Assembly (NCBI GenBank): GCA_041552055.1
Contig: JBFELO010000006.1
Span: forward strand, 1 to 64,000
From: JBFELO01 sp041552055
Lineage (GTDB): Bacteria; Acidobacteriota; Thermoanaerobaculia; Thermoanaerobaculales; Sulfomarinibacteraceae
Length of the DNA stretch: 64,000 nt
Direction of reading: 5' to 3'
Position numbers and translations under genes: made by a program. Under the pieces are notes generated by a model that made no database searches, was not told where the DNA came from, and saw nothing but the letters and a program-made list of their open reading frames with translations. The stretch's first letter is position 1, and each line of letters begins with the position of its first letter. This document shows positions 35,401-45,420 of this stretch, piece after piece.

Positions 35401-35753
35401 CGGTGGACGCCCTTCTGGGCCGCGATCCGCTCCGCGATCTGGTCGTGGCACACCAGGCAGCGCTCACCGTCGACGTTGAGGTCGTCGTCGTGGCAGTTGT
35501 CACAGCTGTCGGGATCCTCGAGCCCCTCGTGGGCGCGACTCAGGTGCCCCGGCATGAAGTCGATTTCGTCGTCCTGCGCGCGGACCATCAGCGTGGGCAT
35601 CGCCACCACGACCGCGGCGAGAAGCCAGGGGGTGAACCGTCGCAAGGGGGGTCTGCCGAGTCGTCGGAGGTCGACGGCAGAGGTCGAGGGTGCTGCTGGA
35701 TCGGCTCGATGTTCGTGATCGTCGAAGGGGGTTTCGAGTTGCCTTTTTGCCAC
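32475..35753 (-). CDS. Giant multiheme c-type cytochrome (41 CXXCH plus one CX4CH)
   Basis: GTG 35753 is chosen because GAGGG lies upstream; ATG 35801 would add 16 residues. About 1,092 residues. An N-terminal segment of some 35 polar residues precedes the signal helix (TPWLLAAVVVAMPTLMVRA). I count 41 CXXCH motifs and one CX4CH (CLDAGCH, near the end), so up to 42 hemes on one chain. From about residue 350 the protein consists of repeats: a His near GVHATLDC, then CSACH, SGVYAGLPSDCVDCH, DPNHxAAGFPT and CETCH. The pattern fits bis-His hemes arranged as a wire. Expected location is periplasm or cell surface. The downstream overlapping gene is a barrel, so an electron route across the outer membrane is likely. 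Electron acceptors are unknown. Confidence 0.93.
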   Translation of the reverse strand: MAKRQLETPFDDHEHRADPAAPSTSAVDLRRLGRPPLRRFTPWLLAAVVVAMPTLMVRAQDDEIDFMPGHLSRAHEGLEDPDSCDNCHDDDLNVDGERCLVCHDQIAERIAAQKGVHREVTPADCAICHVEHQGRDADLRPLDTAGFDHAGETGFALEGYHGEFAGECSRCHTTRSFLTLSTECSHCHEDAHQGTLGGDCTQCHATDAHFKNASRAFHKSGLFPLEGRHLAVPCADCHWNQQIKGTPTRCYDCHWIRREDAPHRTQFGFECENCHQAISWTTVNWDHSYTGFDIGGQHQTVDCTGCHPGWRFDGSVSPDCYSCHSDDYQRADDPDHVAAGFPTQCDVCHRPNDASWNLATFDHPYRLLGQHATLDCAACHPNGVYLGTPRDCVGCHIDDYNDTDDPDHVAAGFPTNCRLCHDRSDSSWEDAEFDHEYQLVGVHATLDCSDCHAGGVYAGTPTDCVGCHQSDYDASRDPNHVAAGFPTDCETCHSQTDPNWHQATYPHTVWPLVASHSSQRCIACHTGDVYAGLPSDCVDCHIDDYNRADDPDHAAAGFPTTCETCHEPTSWEDADFDHAFRLTGVHATLDCDDCHSSGIYAGLPSDCVDCHIDDYNDADDPDHGAAGFPTDCENCHDPSDGGWEDGDGSGFDHAYALVGVHATLDCSACHSSGVYEGLPSDCVDCHRTDYDSSTNPNHPAAGFPTDCTRCHRASDPNWFQATYPHTVWPLVGSHTSQACNACHTGTVYAGLPSDCVDCHLDDYSATTDPDHASAGFPTTCETCHTPTTWGDADFTHPYTLVGVHATLDCSACHSSGVYAGLPSDCVDCHIDNYDATTNPNHSAAGFPTTCDSCHSNSDPDWFQATYPHTVWPLVGSHTAQSCNACHTGTVYDGLPSDCVDCHLEDYNATTDPNHPDAGFPTTCETCHTPTNWGDADFTHPYTLVGVHATLDCSACHSSGVYAGLPSDCVDCHLSDYEGATGPNHVAAGYPTDCTLCHRASDPTWNDGTFNHPYFPITGGPHASADCIDCHPNPSNFGVFNCLDAGCHPQSDMDDRHESEGEAYQYDSAFCYSCHPDGEPPPRISFRTRASHD

Positions 35754-35943
35754 GTCCTGCCCTCTTCCTTCAACCTTCTGCGGTCGTGCTGAATTGTACA
35801 TACGCTCAAGTGAAATGAGCGCTTCTCGAATCTCAATCGCAACTAAATCCTATTAGTCTTCAACCCCTGTGACTCGGATCACACTTGGTCGAGCGCGCCA
35901 TCCGTTGTATCGTTCGCTTGGAGTTCCATCATGGACGGGAATC
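35754..35943. promoter_or_regulatory. Divergent promoter region between cytochrome gene and sensor kinase
   Basis: A locally AT-rich stretch (35,790-35,870) separates divergent genes. It contains the inverted repeat CGCTCA-AGTGAAA-TGAGCG (35803-35821). One regulator could control both the cytochrome and the kinase. Confidence 0.4.
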
Positions 35944-37287
35944 GTGTCTGAACGAAACAGGGTTATCGCCTTGATCTGCATCATGATGACCGGCACCATG
36001 CTGGTCGCCGGGATGGCGTTGTGGGTGCTGTACCGAACGGCGTTCGATGAGGAGCGCGCGCGCCTGCTCGAGATGGCTCAGAGTCACGCCCGCGTGATCG
36101 AGGCGGTCGCCGACTTCGACGCGAGACACTCGCGCGACTTCCCGGGCGGTCCCGGAGCGGCCACGCTCGAGCAGATCATCGACGCCCACGGCCGGTACCA
36201 GGGATTCGGCGAGACGGGTGAGTTCACGATCGCCCGGCGGTCCGTGGACCAGATGGATTTTCTGCTCCTGCACGGCGGCGCAGGACTTCAACTACCGTTT
36301 CAGATTCCGTTCGACTCGGAGCGGGCCGAGCCGATGCGGCGAGCGCTCCTGGGCCAGTCCGGAACCGTAGTCGGGCTCGATTACCGCGGTGCGGCCGTGC
36401 TCGCGGCATACGAACCGGTCGGTGAGCTGGACCTCGGCATCGTCGTCAAGATCGATCTCGCCGAGGTCCAGGCGCCGTTCAAGCGGGCGGGCCTGTTGGC
36501 CGGGGGGTTCACTCTCCTCGTGGTCGTCGCCGGTGCGGCCCTGTTCGTTCGAATTACGGGACCGATCATCTCGCGGCTCGAGGAGCATTCGCAACGGCTC
36601 GAGCACACGGTCGATGCGCTGCAGGAGAGCGAAGCCGCGGTGCGGGCCTCCCTCGACGAAAAGGACGTGTTGCTGCGCGAGATCCATCACCGGGTGAAGA
36701 ACAACATGCAGGTGGTGTCGAGCCTGCTGAAGCTGCAGGAGGGCCGGCTGATCGACGAGCGGCTCCGACGGGCGTTGCAGGGGAGCCAGAGTCGAGTCCG
36801 CGCCATGGGGCTCGTTCACGAGGTTCTGTACAAGTCGAGCGACCTGGGACAGATCGACCTGCAGCGATACATCACGGGGTTGGTGAGCAGCCTGGTGAAG
36901 ATGTACGGCAGCCAGGAGGATCGCGTCAGTCTCTCGGTCAACGCGGACGGCCTGCGTCTCGGCATCGACGAGGCCGTGCCGTGTGCGCTGGTGATCAACG
37001 AGCTGATCTCGAACTCACTCAAGTACGCGTTCCCGGCTGGAGCGGAGGGCGAGATTCGGATCGAGGCCGCACAGATCGGAGACGACGAGGTGGAGCTGAC
37101 CGTGAGCGACAACGGCGTCGGCATCCCCCCTGATGTGACCTTCGACAGCGCAACCACGATGGGTATGCGACTGGTCAAGGGGCTCGTCGAGAACCAGCTC
37201 GGCGGGCTGGTGCGAGTCGACCGCGACAACGGGACCCGTTTCTCGATCGTATTCGAGCGGAGTCCGGTCCGCCCCGAGGCGACGTAG
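35944..37287 (+). CDS. Membrane-bound HisKA_2-family sensor histidine kinase
   Basis: GTG 35944 places the first helix (VIALICIMMTGTMLVAGMALWVLY) close to the N-terminus; GTG 35869 would add 25 residues. About 447 residues. Two helices flank a periplasmic domain of ~150 residues that resembles a Cache/DUF3365-like sensor. The second helix (LLAGGFTLLVVVAGAALFV) is followed by a short coiled coil and the dimerisation box LLREIHHRVKNNMQVVSSLL, the signature of HisKA_2/HWE-type kinases with His as phosphoacceptor. The ATPase core shows ELISNSLKYAF and DNGVGIP. The adjacent receiver gene is the natural partner. Confidence 0.85.
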   Translation: MSERNRVIALICIMMTGTMLVAGMALWVLYRTAFDEERARLLEMAQSHARVIEAVADFDARHSRDFPGGPGAATLEQIIDAHGRYQGFGETGEFTIARRSVDQMDFLLLHGGAGLQLPFQIPFDSERAEPMRRALLGQSGTVVGLDYRGAAVLAAYEPVGELDLGIVVKIDLAEVQAPFKRAGLLAGGFTLLVVVAGAALFVRITGPIISRLEEHSQRLEHTVDALQESEAAVRASLDEKDVLLREIHHRVKNNMQVVSSLLKLQEGRLIDERLRRALQGSQSRVRAMGLVHEVLYKSSDLGQIDLQRYITGLVSSLVKMYGSQEDRVSLSVNADGLRLGIDEAVPCALVINELISNSLKYAFPAGAEGEIRIEAAQIGDDEVELTVSDNGVGIPPDVTFDSATTMGMRLVKGLVENQLGGLVRVDRDNGTRFSIVFERSPVRPEAT

Positions 37288-37692
37288 GTGAACGGCCGCC
37301 GCATCCTCGTCGTCGAGGACGAATTCATCGTCGCGTTCGAGATCCAACAGACGCTCGAGGACAGGGGGTTCGCGGTGTGCGACGTGGTCGCCTCGGGTGA
37401 GGAGGCGGTGGCCGCGGCCGAGCGGGAGCGACCCGACTGCGTCCTGATGGACATCAACATCAGGGGGGCCATGGGTGGTGTCGAGGCCGCACGTCGCATC
37501 AGTGCGCAGTTCGGAGTTCCGGTTGCGTTCTTGACCGGTTTCCCCTCCGGGCAGGTGAAAGAGCAGGCGCGGGACCTGATACCGATTGCGTACTTCACCA
37601 AACCGTTGAATCTCGACGAGATCTGCGCGGTGCTGGAACGAACGCTCGGCCCGGGGGGCGTAGACTCCGATTCGGATGGCGAGGCGCCGTGA
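37288..37692 (+). CDS. Single-domain response regulator receiver
   Basis: 134 residues from GTG 37288, directly after the kinase stop with no gap. Receiver features: acidic pair E10-D11 (LVVEDEF), phosphoacceptor D55 (CVLMDINIRG), T83 (FLTGF) and K105 (TKPL). The LMDINI and FLTGF phrases are typical of receivers paired with HisKA_2 kinases. There is no output domain, so it may relay phosphate or act by protein contact. Confidence 0.9.
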   Translation: MNGRRILVVEDEFIVAFEIQQTLEDRGFAVCDVVASGEEAVAAAERERPDCVLMDINIRGAMGGVEAARRISAQFGVPVAFLTGFPSGQVKEQARDLIPIAYFTKPLNLDEICAVLERTLGPGGVDSDSDGEAP

Positions 37693-37749
37693 GGGGCTCG
37701 TGGGTGGAGACCGCTCATTTTCGCTCTGCCGTCGGACTGCGAGGGTCAA

Positions 37750-39381
37750 ATGACCGACGATGTCGAGAGTAGAAGATCGCGTGCCGATCCACAGGAGGCT
37801 AACGTCGACGGTGTGGAGGCACGCCCGACCGAGTCGGAATGGGAGCTCGCGATCCACAACCGAATCGCGGATTCCTTCCTGACGACCCCGGGCGACGAGA
37901 TGTTTGCGACGGTGCTCGACATCGTCCTGGAGGCGCTCGACAGCCGGCATGGGATCTTCGGCTACCTCAACTCCGACGGCGATCTCGTTGTGCCGTCCTT
38001 GATGCGAGAGATCTTCGACGAGTGTCGGGTCGCCGACAAGAGCATCGTCTTCCCCCGGTCCTCGTGGGGCGGCATCTGGGGTGAGGCCCTTCAACACGGG
38101 CGGTCGGTGCTGTCGAACTCTGCGGGGACTTTTCCCGCAGGGCATATTCCTATCGATCGCGCGCTCTTTGCCCCGGTCATCGACGGACGGAAGGTGATCG
38201 GCCTGGTGGGCGTTGCGAGCCGCTCTGAGGATTACTCCGAGCATGATCGGGTCGTGATCGAGACGATCGCGCGCCACGCGGGTCCGATCCTCAACGCGAG
38301 ACTCGAGCGTGACGCCATCGAGACCTCGCGAGCGCGGGTCCAGTCCGAGCTGAGCGACAGCGAGCGTCGGTATCGGGCGGTGGTCGATCAACAGACCGAG
38401 CTGGTCTTGCGGTTCATGGAAGACGGAACCATCACCTTCGTCAACGATGCGTTGTGCAGGTACGCCGGGATGACCCGGGAGGAGGTCGTAGGCGAGAGAT
38501 TTCATCGCTTCGTGTCCGACGAGGTGGCCGAACAGACCGAGCGGCATCTCTCGACGCTGAATCGTGACGCTCCGGTCGGCGAGAACGAGATCGAGTGGCG
38601 GGCTCCTGACGGCAGCACCCGGTGTCTCGACTGGATCAATCATGCTCTGTACGACGACGACGGCCGCCTGATCGAATATCAGGCGGTTGGCCGTGACATC
38701 ACCGCCCGGCGGCGCGCCGAGCAGAAGTTGAAGGAGGCACTCGCCCAGAAGGAAATCCTGCTGCGCGAGGTCCACCACCGGGTGAAGAACAACATGGCCG
38801 TGATCTCGAGCCTGCTCAACCTGCAGGCCGAGGGCGTGACCGATCCCGCGGCGATCGCGGTGCTGCGGTCGATGGGAGACAGGATCCGCACGATGGCACT
38901 GGTCCACGATCAGCTCTACCGGACAGGAGATTTCGTCAACGTCGATCTCGGAGGGTACATCGCGAGCGTGACCGACGCGATGTTCCAGGCGCACAGCAGA
39001 CGCGCGGACCAGGTGACGATCCGGACCGAGGTCGCCGACGTCACGCTGGAGATCGACAAGGCGATTCCGTGCGGCCTGATCCTGAGCGAGCTCATCAGCA
39101 ACTCCCTCAAGCACGCCTTCCCGGGTGACCGGCGTGGAGAGATCCTGGTCGTGCTCGATGAGACGCCCGATGGAGCGCTCGAGCTCATGGTGAAGGATGA
39201 CGGTGTGGGCTCTCCGACGGATGAGGTGTTCCGGGCGAGTTCGGGCTTCGGGCTCGAAATGGTCGTGCTGCTCGTCAAGCAGCTGGGCGGAGCGATCGAG
39301 CTCAGCTGCCGCGAGGGCATGGAAGCCATCGTGCGTTTCCCCGGACTCGCCGACGCGCCGGAACGACAGCAGGAAACCTGA
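37750..39381 (+). CDS. Soluble GAF-PAS HisKA_2-family histidine kinase
   Basis: 543 residues, no membrane helix. An N-terminal GAF domain (about 30-185; GIFGYLNSDGDLVVPSLM) is followed by a PAS domain (about 200-310; RYRAVVDQQTELVLRFMEDG ... YQAVGRDITARR), the His box LLREVHHRVKNNMAVISSLL and an ATP-binding core with ELISNSLKHAF and DDGVGSP. Paralogue of the membrane-bound kinase upstream. It probably senses a cytoplasmic signal or redox state. Output is likely through the sigma-54 activator that follows 197 bases downstream. Confidence 0.87.
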   Translation: MTDDVESRRSRADPQEANVDGVEARPTESEWELAIHNRIADSFLTTPGDEMFATVLDIVLEALDSRHGIFGYLNSDGDLVVPSLMREIFDECRVADKSIVFPRSSWGGIWGEALQHGRSVLSNSAGTFPAGHIPIDRALFAPVIDGRKVIGLVGVASRSEDYSEHDRVVIETIARHAGPILNARLERDAIETSRARVQSELSDSERRYRAVVDQQTELVLRFMEDGTITFVNDALCRYAGMTREEVVGERFHRFVSDEVAEQTERHLSTLNRDAPVGENEIEWRAPDGSTRCLDWINHALYDDDGRLIEYQAVGRDITARRRAEQKLKEALAQKEILLREVHHRVKNNMAVISSLLNLQAEGVTDPAAIAVLRSMGDRIRTMALVHDQLYRTGDFVNVDLGGYIASVTDAMFQAHSRRADQVTIRTEVADVTLEIDKAIPCGLILSELISNSLKHAFPGDRRGEILVVLDETPDGALELMVKDDGVGSPTDEVFRASSGFGLEMVVLLVKQLGGAIELSCREGMEAIVRFPGLADAPERQQET

Positions 39382-39578
39382 ATCGGGTCATCCGGGTGTC
39401 GCTCGATAGTGCACAGGCGGGGTTGGACGCGCCGACCTCGGGTACCACGTGTCCGAATTCTGCGAAATCAGGATCGAATGTGCATGAGTGAGCTTCGTGG
39501 AACCGGGCTGGCAAGCCCGTGCCGACGCGACACGACGTGCGTCGGAGTTGTGCAACTGGATCGACTCCTGATAGTATA

Positions 39579-41432
<1,854 letters not shown>

Positions 41433-41454
41433 CGTGCGCCGTAGGGTGCGCCTC

Positions 41455-41780
41455 GGCGCACCGCCGTCGATGGGCATGGGGGCTTGGTCGGCGCCTACGG
41501 CGCGTGGGCGTGAGGGCTTGCCCGAACTGCTCCGTTCATTCCCCCAGGCCCTCATGCCCTCAGGCCCTTCCGGGCGGGCGGGGGATCCGGCTTCGCGCTT
41601 CGCCTTGAAAAGCCTTCAACCTTGAGCCGTGGACCCGGGTGCGTGGGCGGGCGAGCGACTCGCGACCAGCCACCAGCGACGGCCGTGTGGGTGGGCGGAT
41701 CGGGCACGGACGCGGACTCGGACGCGGGCGGGCGGGGAAGCCTCTAGCGTATAGCTTATAGCCTATAGCTGCTTCCCCCA
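41455..41780. repeat. Family B composite repeat (copy B4) with short tandem tracts
   Basis: The phrases GGGCGTGAGGGCTTGC, CCCAGGCCCTCATGCC and CTTCCGGGCGGGCGGGG match copies B5 and B7. CGCGACCAGCCACCAGCGAC heptamers and GGACGCGGACTCGGACGCGG hexamers follow, then a TATAGC tract (AGCGTATAGCTTATAGCC, 41746 on). It fills the 371-base space between convergent genes; no gene is seen. Confidence 0.7.
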
Positions 41781-41803
41781 CGCCCGCACGGCCTCACGCC
41801 CTT

Positions 41804-44098
41804 CTACAACCTCCACCCCAGCGTCACCGCGTAGCTCCGCCCCGGCTCGTTGATCGTGTTCCCGGACCGAAACGGGTTCCGCAGATAGGAGAAGTGCTCG
41901 CGGTATGTGCGGTCGAACACGTTCTCCAGGATGAGCTGGACGCGCCAGCGACCGAAGGTGATGCCGCCCTTCAGATTCAGGATCGCCCACCCCGGTGTGG
42001 CGACCTCGTCGAGGTCGGTGTCGATCTCGTCCTGATCCGCCGCTGCGAGCCATTCGGCCTCGGCGAACAGACGCGGGTTCTGCCACCGCAGGGCGAGGCG
42101 CGCCGTGAGCGGCGGCATCTCCGCGAGGTTCCCGGATGTCAAGTTCCGATCCGGATCCGTGTCCTTGGTGCCGCGGACGTACGACAGATTGCCGGACAGG
42201 TAGAACCTCGAGCTGACGGCGGCTGTGCCATCCAGCGAGACGCCCCGGAGGAGCGCGTCGACGTTGGTGTAGGTCTGCGCGCTCGGGTTCATCACTCCAG
42301 GCACCATGTTGATCCGCTCCTGGCCGTACAGTGTGATGAAGCCGTCCACACGGTCGGCCCACATGCGGGCGGTCAGCAAACCGCTTCCGGCGCTCCACGT
42401 CAGCCCGACCTCGGCGCCGGTCGTGACCGGAGGATCGAGGACGGGGTTCCCGACCCACTCGACCCCCATCCTCTCGAGACCGAAGTACCGCTCGCGAGAA
42501 TCCGGCGCACGGCTGGTGCGCGCAACACCGGCCGTCAGGTCGAGCCCCCTGCCGATGCGCTGGACCAGGAGCAGCGAGAACGACGGTTCGACGTCCTCTC
42601 GCGAGGTGTCCCGGACCCCGTGGTAGGCGAAGTACAGGTCGGTGTTGGCCTTGCCCTCGTCGGCCCTGGTCGACACGCGGTCGATCCTCCCGCCGGCCTC
42701 GAGCTGGGTGCTCGCCGAGAACTCGTGTCGCCAGCGGGCGGACAGGCCCAGAGCTTCGAGGTTCACGTCCGGGATCGAGAACTGGCGCATGTAGCTCATC
42801 ATGCCGAGTTCGGTCCACGCGTCCCAGTTGCGCTGGTAGGCCTCGACGCCGACGGTGACCTCGCCGAGCACGACGTCGACCGACCCGCCGATGACCTCGG
42901 TGGAGGCGTTGGTGCCCATGCCCCAGCCGCGCGGCGCCGTGGCGCCGGTGGTGCGGTAGGTGTCTGTCATCCAGTGATCGACCCGCGTGCCGTAGGCGGT
43001 GGCGCGGATCTCGCGCAGGGTTCCGTCGCCGGATTTGGCGTAGCGGTATCCAAGAACGAGCCGGTCGGTGTTGTCGTACTCCGCGTCCATCTTCAGGGCC
43101 GAGTACAGGACGTCGTCCGACCGCTGGCCGGCGTACGACAGGTTGAGCTCGTGCACGTCGGCGGGCCGGAAGTACATCCGTGCCCAGCCGCTGTCGATGT
43201 TGTAGGCATCGACACCCCCGACGGCGTCGGTGTAGTTGGCGGTCTCCGTGAACTTCTCGCCCGAGCCGTCGGCGAACGGCTCGCCGGAGCGATGGGACAG
43301 GCCGCCCAGGACCGCCCATCGGTCGGTGCCGTAGCTGACGGTCGCAGACGGGTTGATCATGCCCCAGCTCCCGGTCGCCATCGAGACGTCGGCGGCCAAG
43401 CCCGCACCGGGCTTCTTGGTGACCACGTTGACCATGCCGCCCATGCTGCCCTGGGCCTCCATTCGTCCGGTCGTGGGAGCCACCTCGATGCGGTCGACCT
43501 CAGCGAAATCGAGGTGGAATGCGGGTGGGTCCATCCGGTTGGGACACGCTCCTGCGACCCGGGCGCCGTCGATCAGCACGGTGATGTCGTCCTGACGAAA
43601 GCCTCGAATCGACACGTCATTGGCGATGCCGCCCTTGCGGACCTTCCACACGCCACCCATCCTGGACAGCGCCTCGCCGACGTCGCGCGCCGCGCTCTCG
43701 CGGAGCTCGGTCGCCTCCATCGTGGTGTGGGGCATCGGGGCGTCGACCTGCATGGTGTCGCGAAAGGTCGCGACCGAGAGCGCCAGGCGAATCCTGGTGG
43801 TCTCGCCCTCGCGGACGGCGACCTCGAGCGAGGCCGGGTGGAAACCGTGCAGGCTGCCGTTCACGGTGTAGCTCCCGGAATCGAGACCCGACATGCGAAA
43901 CGCGCCGCCCTCGCCCGTGATGATCGTGCGGTCGGCGCCGCCCTCCTCACCCTGAACCGTCACGGTGACTCCCGGAAGGCCGGTGTCTCCGGGGCCCGTC
44001 ACGGTTCCCGCCAGGCCGCTGGTGGCGGCCAGGGCAGGCACCGTCAGCGACGACAGCGCGAGGGCGATCGAGATCTTGCTCAACATTGAAATACTCAT
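41804..44098 (-). CDS. TonB-dependent outer-membrane receptor, OprC/NosA-like copper type
   Basis: 764 residues with a signal peptide (ALSSLTVPALA) and an N-terminal carboxypeptidase-regulatory-like domain (~25-110), then a plug (~120-230) and a 22-strand barrel ending AVTLGWRL. The plug contains ACPNRMDPP, giving Cys185-x3-Met189, and the barrel contains DHWMTDTY, giving His375-x-Met377. A CxxxM plus HxM set is the copper site described for Pseudomonas OprC (NosA). The spacing between the two motifs, about 190 residues, is close to that of OprC. The receptor is therefore likely to import copper. It ends a minus-strand run of metal-related genes. Binding is inferred from motif match. Confidence 0.85.
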   Translation of the reverse strand: MSISMLSKISIALALSSLTVPALAATSGLAGTVTGPGDTGLPGVTVTVQGEEGGADRTIITGEGGAFRMSGLDSGSYTVNGSLHGFHPASLEVAVREGETTRIRLALSVATFRDTMQVDAPMPHTTMEATELRESAARDVGEALSRMGGVWKVRKGGIANDVSIRGFRQDDITVLIDGARVAGACPNRMDPPAFHLDFAEVDRIEVAPTTGRMEAQGSMGGMVNVVTKKPGAGLAADVSMATGSWGMINPSATVSYGTDRWAVLGGLSHRSGEPFADGSGEKFTETANYTDAVGGVDAYNIDSGWARMYFRPADVHELNLSYAGQRSDDVLYSALKMDAEYDNTDRLVLGYRYAKSGDGTLREIRATAYGTRVDHWMTDTYRTTGATAPRGWGMGTNASTEVIGGSVDVVLGEVTVGVEAYQRNWDAWTELGMMSYMRQFSIPDVNLEALGLSARWRHEFSASTQLEAGGRIDRVSTRADEGKANTDLYFAYHGVRDTSREDVEPSFSLLLVQRIGRGLDLTAGVARTSRAPDSRERYFGLERMGVEWVGNPVLDPPVTTGAEVGLTWSAGSGLLTARMWADRVDGFITLYGQERINMVPGVMNPSAQTYTNVDALLRGVSLDGTAAVSSRFYLSGNLSYVRGTKDTDPDRNLTSGNLAEMPPLTARLALRWQNPRLFAEAEWLAAADQDEIDTDLDEVATPGWAILNLKGGITFGRWRVQLILENVFDRTYREHFSYLRNPFRSGNTINEPGRSYAVTLGWRL

Positions 44099-44100
44099 GG

Positions 44101-44406
44101 TCAGGCTCTCCGCCCGAGGTCCGTAAATCCTGTCGGTAATTCGATCTGGCTGCAGCGACCCCGAGATTTCCGGGTTGTCACGCCGAAGGGGCGTTCAGCC
44201 CCCGGCTGATGGTGGTCGGTCGGGCGTGGTCGGGCCGTCCGGCCCCTGGTGATCATTCCGACCAGCAAGGCCGAGACGGCTGCGCCTCCCGCGCCCACGC
44301 AGGCGAAACAGGACGAGCACGCGCCGCCCGCGCACACGAAGGACGGCAGGTAGGCCGACAGGCCGGCCGACACGCCGACCGCGGCGGCGACATATGTGGC
44401 CCGCAT
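44101..44406 (-). CDS. Small Cys-rich membrane protein
   Basis: 101 residues. An excellent ribosome-binding site (GGAGGTGA, seven bases before ATG 44406) and a position three bases after the ferredoxin gene make it a real gene. Two hydrophobic segments surround the Cys set CAGGACSSCFACVG, and the C-terminal third is basic and polar. Four Cys in 13 residues suggest metal binding. I do not recognise a family. Its stop is two bases before the receptor start, consistent with one operon. Confidence 0.6.
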   Translation of the reverse strand: MRATYVAAAVGVSAGLSAYLPSFVCAGGACSSCFACVGAGGAAVSALLVGMITRGRTARPRPTDHHQPGAERPFGVTTRKSRGRCSQIELPTGFTDLGRRA

Positions 44407-44409
44407 AGC

Positions 44410-45420
44410 TCACTCACCTCCTGCCGCGGCGCGCCTATGCACCCCATCCAGCGGCGCTTTGGTGCCGCAGGGTGCTTGACGTACCGCGGCGAACGCCGCC
44501 GCGCCCTTCGGAATCGAAAATCCCGCTGACAGCGGCAATTCGCCGTCCTCATTCCGAAACCCGGTGAGATGCCCGGGCTCGCTCGCAGGCCTGCCGTAGT
44601 AGATGGCCTCGGTCGGACAGCTCTCCTGGCACAGCCGGCACGGTATGCACGACAGCTGGTTAATGGTGGGCGAGCCCTTGGTCTCGATCGCCCACGTCGG
44701 GCAGACGCGGGCGCACTCGCCGCAGTTGGTGCAACTGCTATGGTCGATGTGCATCCTGCGACCGAAACGCACTCCAATCCGGTTGGAGAGCGCATCGAGG
44801 GCACCAATCGGGCACAGCATGTTGCAGTAGGCGCGGCCGCCCTTGGCGAAGATGCCGAGAAACAGCAGCAGCCCGAGGTTGACGACTCCCTGGAACCTCA
44901 GGAGGTACGCCAGATCACCCTGGTTGAACGCGGCCCCGAACAGCCGCGGGACGGCGGCGAAGTTGCAGTAGTTGCAGCACAGGCTGCCGATCCCGATCGC
45001 CGGGGCGATCATGAAGACCGACAGGTAGGCGTAGCGGAACGAGGGCGCCGGTGTGTTGGAGAAGTCGAGCTTCAACGAGGAGGGTACGATCGTGCTGCCG
45101 AGCTCGAGCGGGGCGGCCACCGGGCACAGGTGGCTGCACCAGTGCCTTCCGAGCGCGAAGGTTGTCGCGAGGATGCCGACGACCAGCGCCACGCCCATGT
45201 AGCTGCGGACGAAACCCGTCAGGAACGCCGTCGCGCTGGTGCCCTCCCGCCACACGAAGAACATGCGTGGACACCACCGCCCGCAGAAGTTCACGTCCGC
45301 TGTGAGCTGGACGACCGCTGCCAGCGGCGGTAGGAACAGGATGATCGAGGCCAGAAGGATCACGGTCCGGTATCGGGCCCAGAACGATGTGGCGCGGGGT
45401 GTGTCGTGATCAGCCTTCAT
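44410..45420 (-). CDS. NapH/NosR-like membrane polyferredoxin
   Basis: ATG 45420 with GGAGGG upstream; 336 residues. Four to five helices with paired Cys on their faces: FCGRWCP, WCSHLCP, LCCNYCN and YCNMLCP, then two 4Fe-4S sites, CTNCGECARVCP and CIPCRLCQESCP. NapH and the C-terminal part of NosR share this build and pass quinol electrons to periplasmic reductases. There is no FMN domain as in NosR. The start overlaps the YHS gene's end by 11 bases. Function in copper reduction or in a reductase path is possible. Confidence 0.85.
   Translation of the reverse strand: MKADHDTPRATSFWARYRTVILLASIILFLPPLAAVVQLTADVNFCGRWCPRMFFVWREGTSATAFLTGFVRSYMGVALVVGILATTFALGRHWCSHLCPVAAPLELGSTIVPSSLKLDFSNTPAPSFRYAYLSVFMIAPAIGIGSLCCNYCNFAAVPRLFGAAFNQGDLAYLLRFQGVVNLGLLLFLGIFAKGGRAYCNMLCPIGALDALSNRIGVRFGRRMHIDHSSCTNCGECARVCPTWAIETKGSPTINQLSCIPCRLCQESCPTEAIYYGRPASEPGHLTGFRNEDGELPLSAGFSIPKGAAAFAAVRQAPCGTKAPLDGVHRRAAAGGE

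Noticed and set aside
41894..44089. A 731-codon plus-strand frame opposite the OprC-like receptor
   Set aside because: Antisense shadow; no motifs, while the receptor has signal peptide, plug, barrel and ligand residues.
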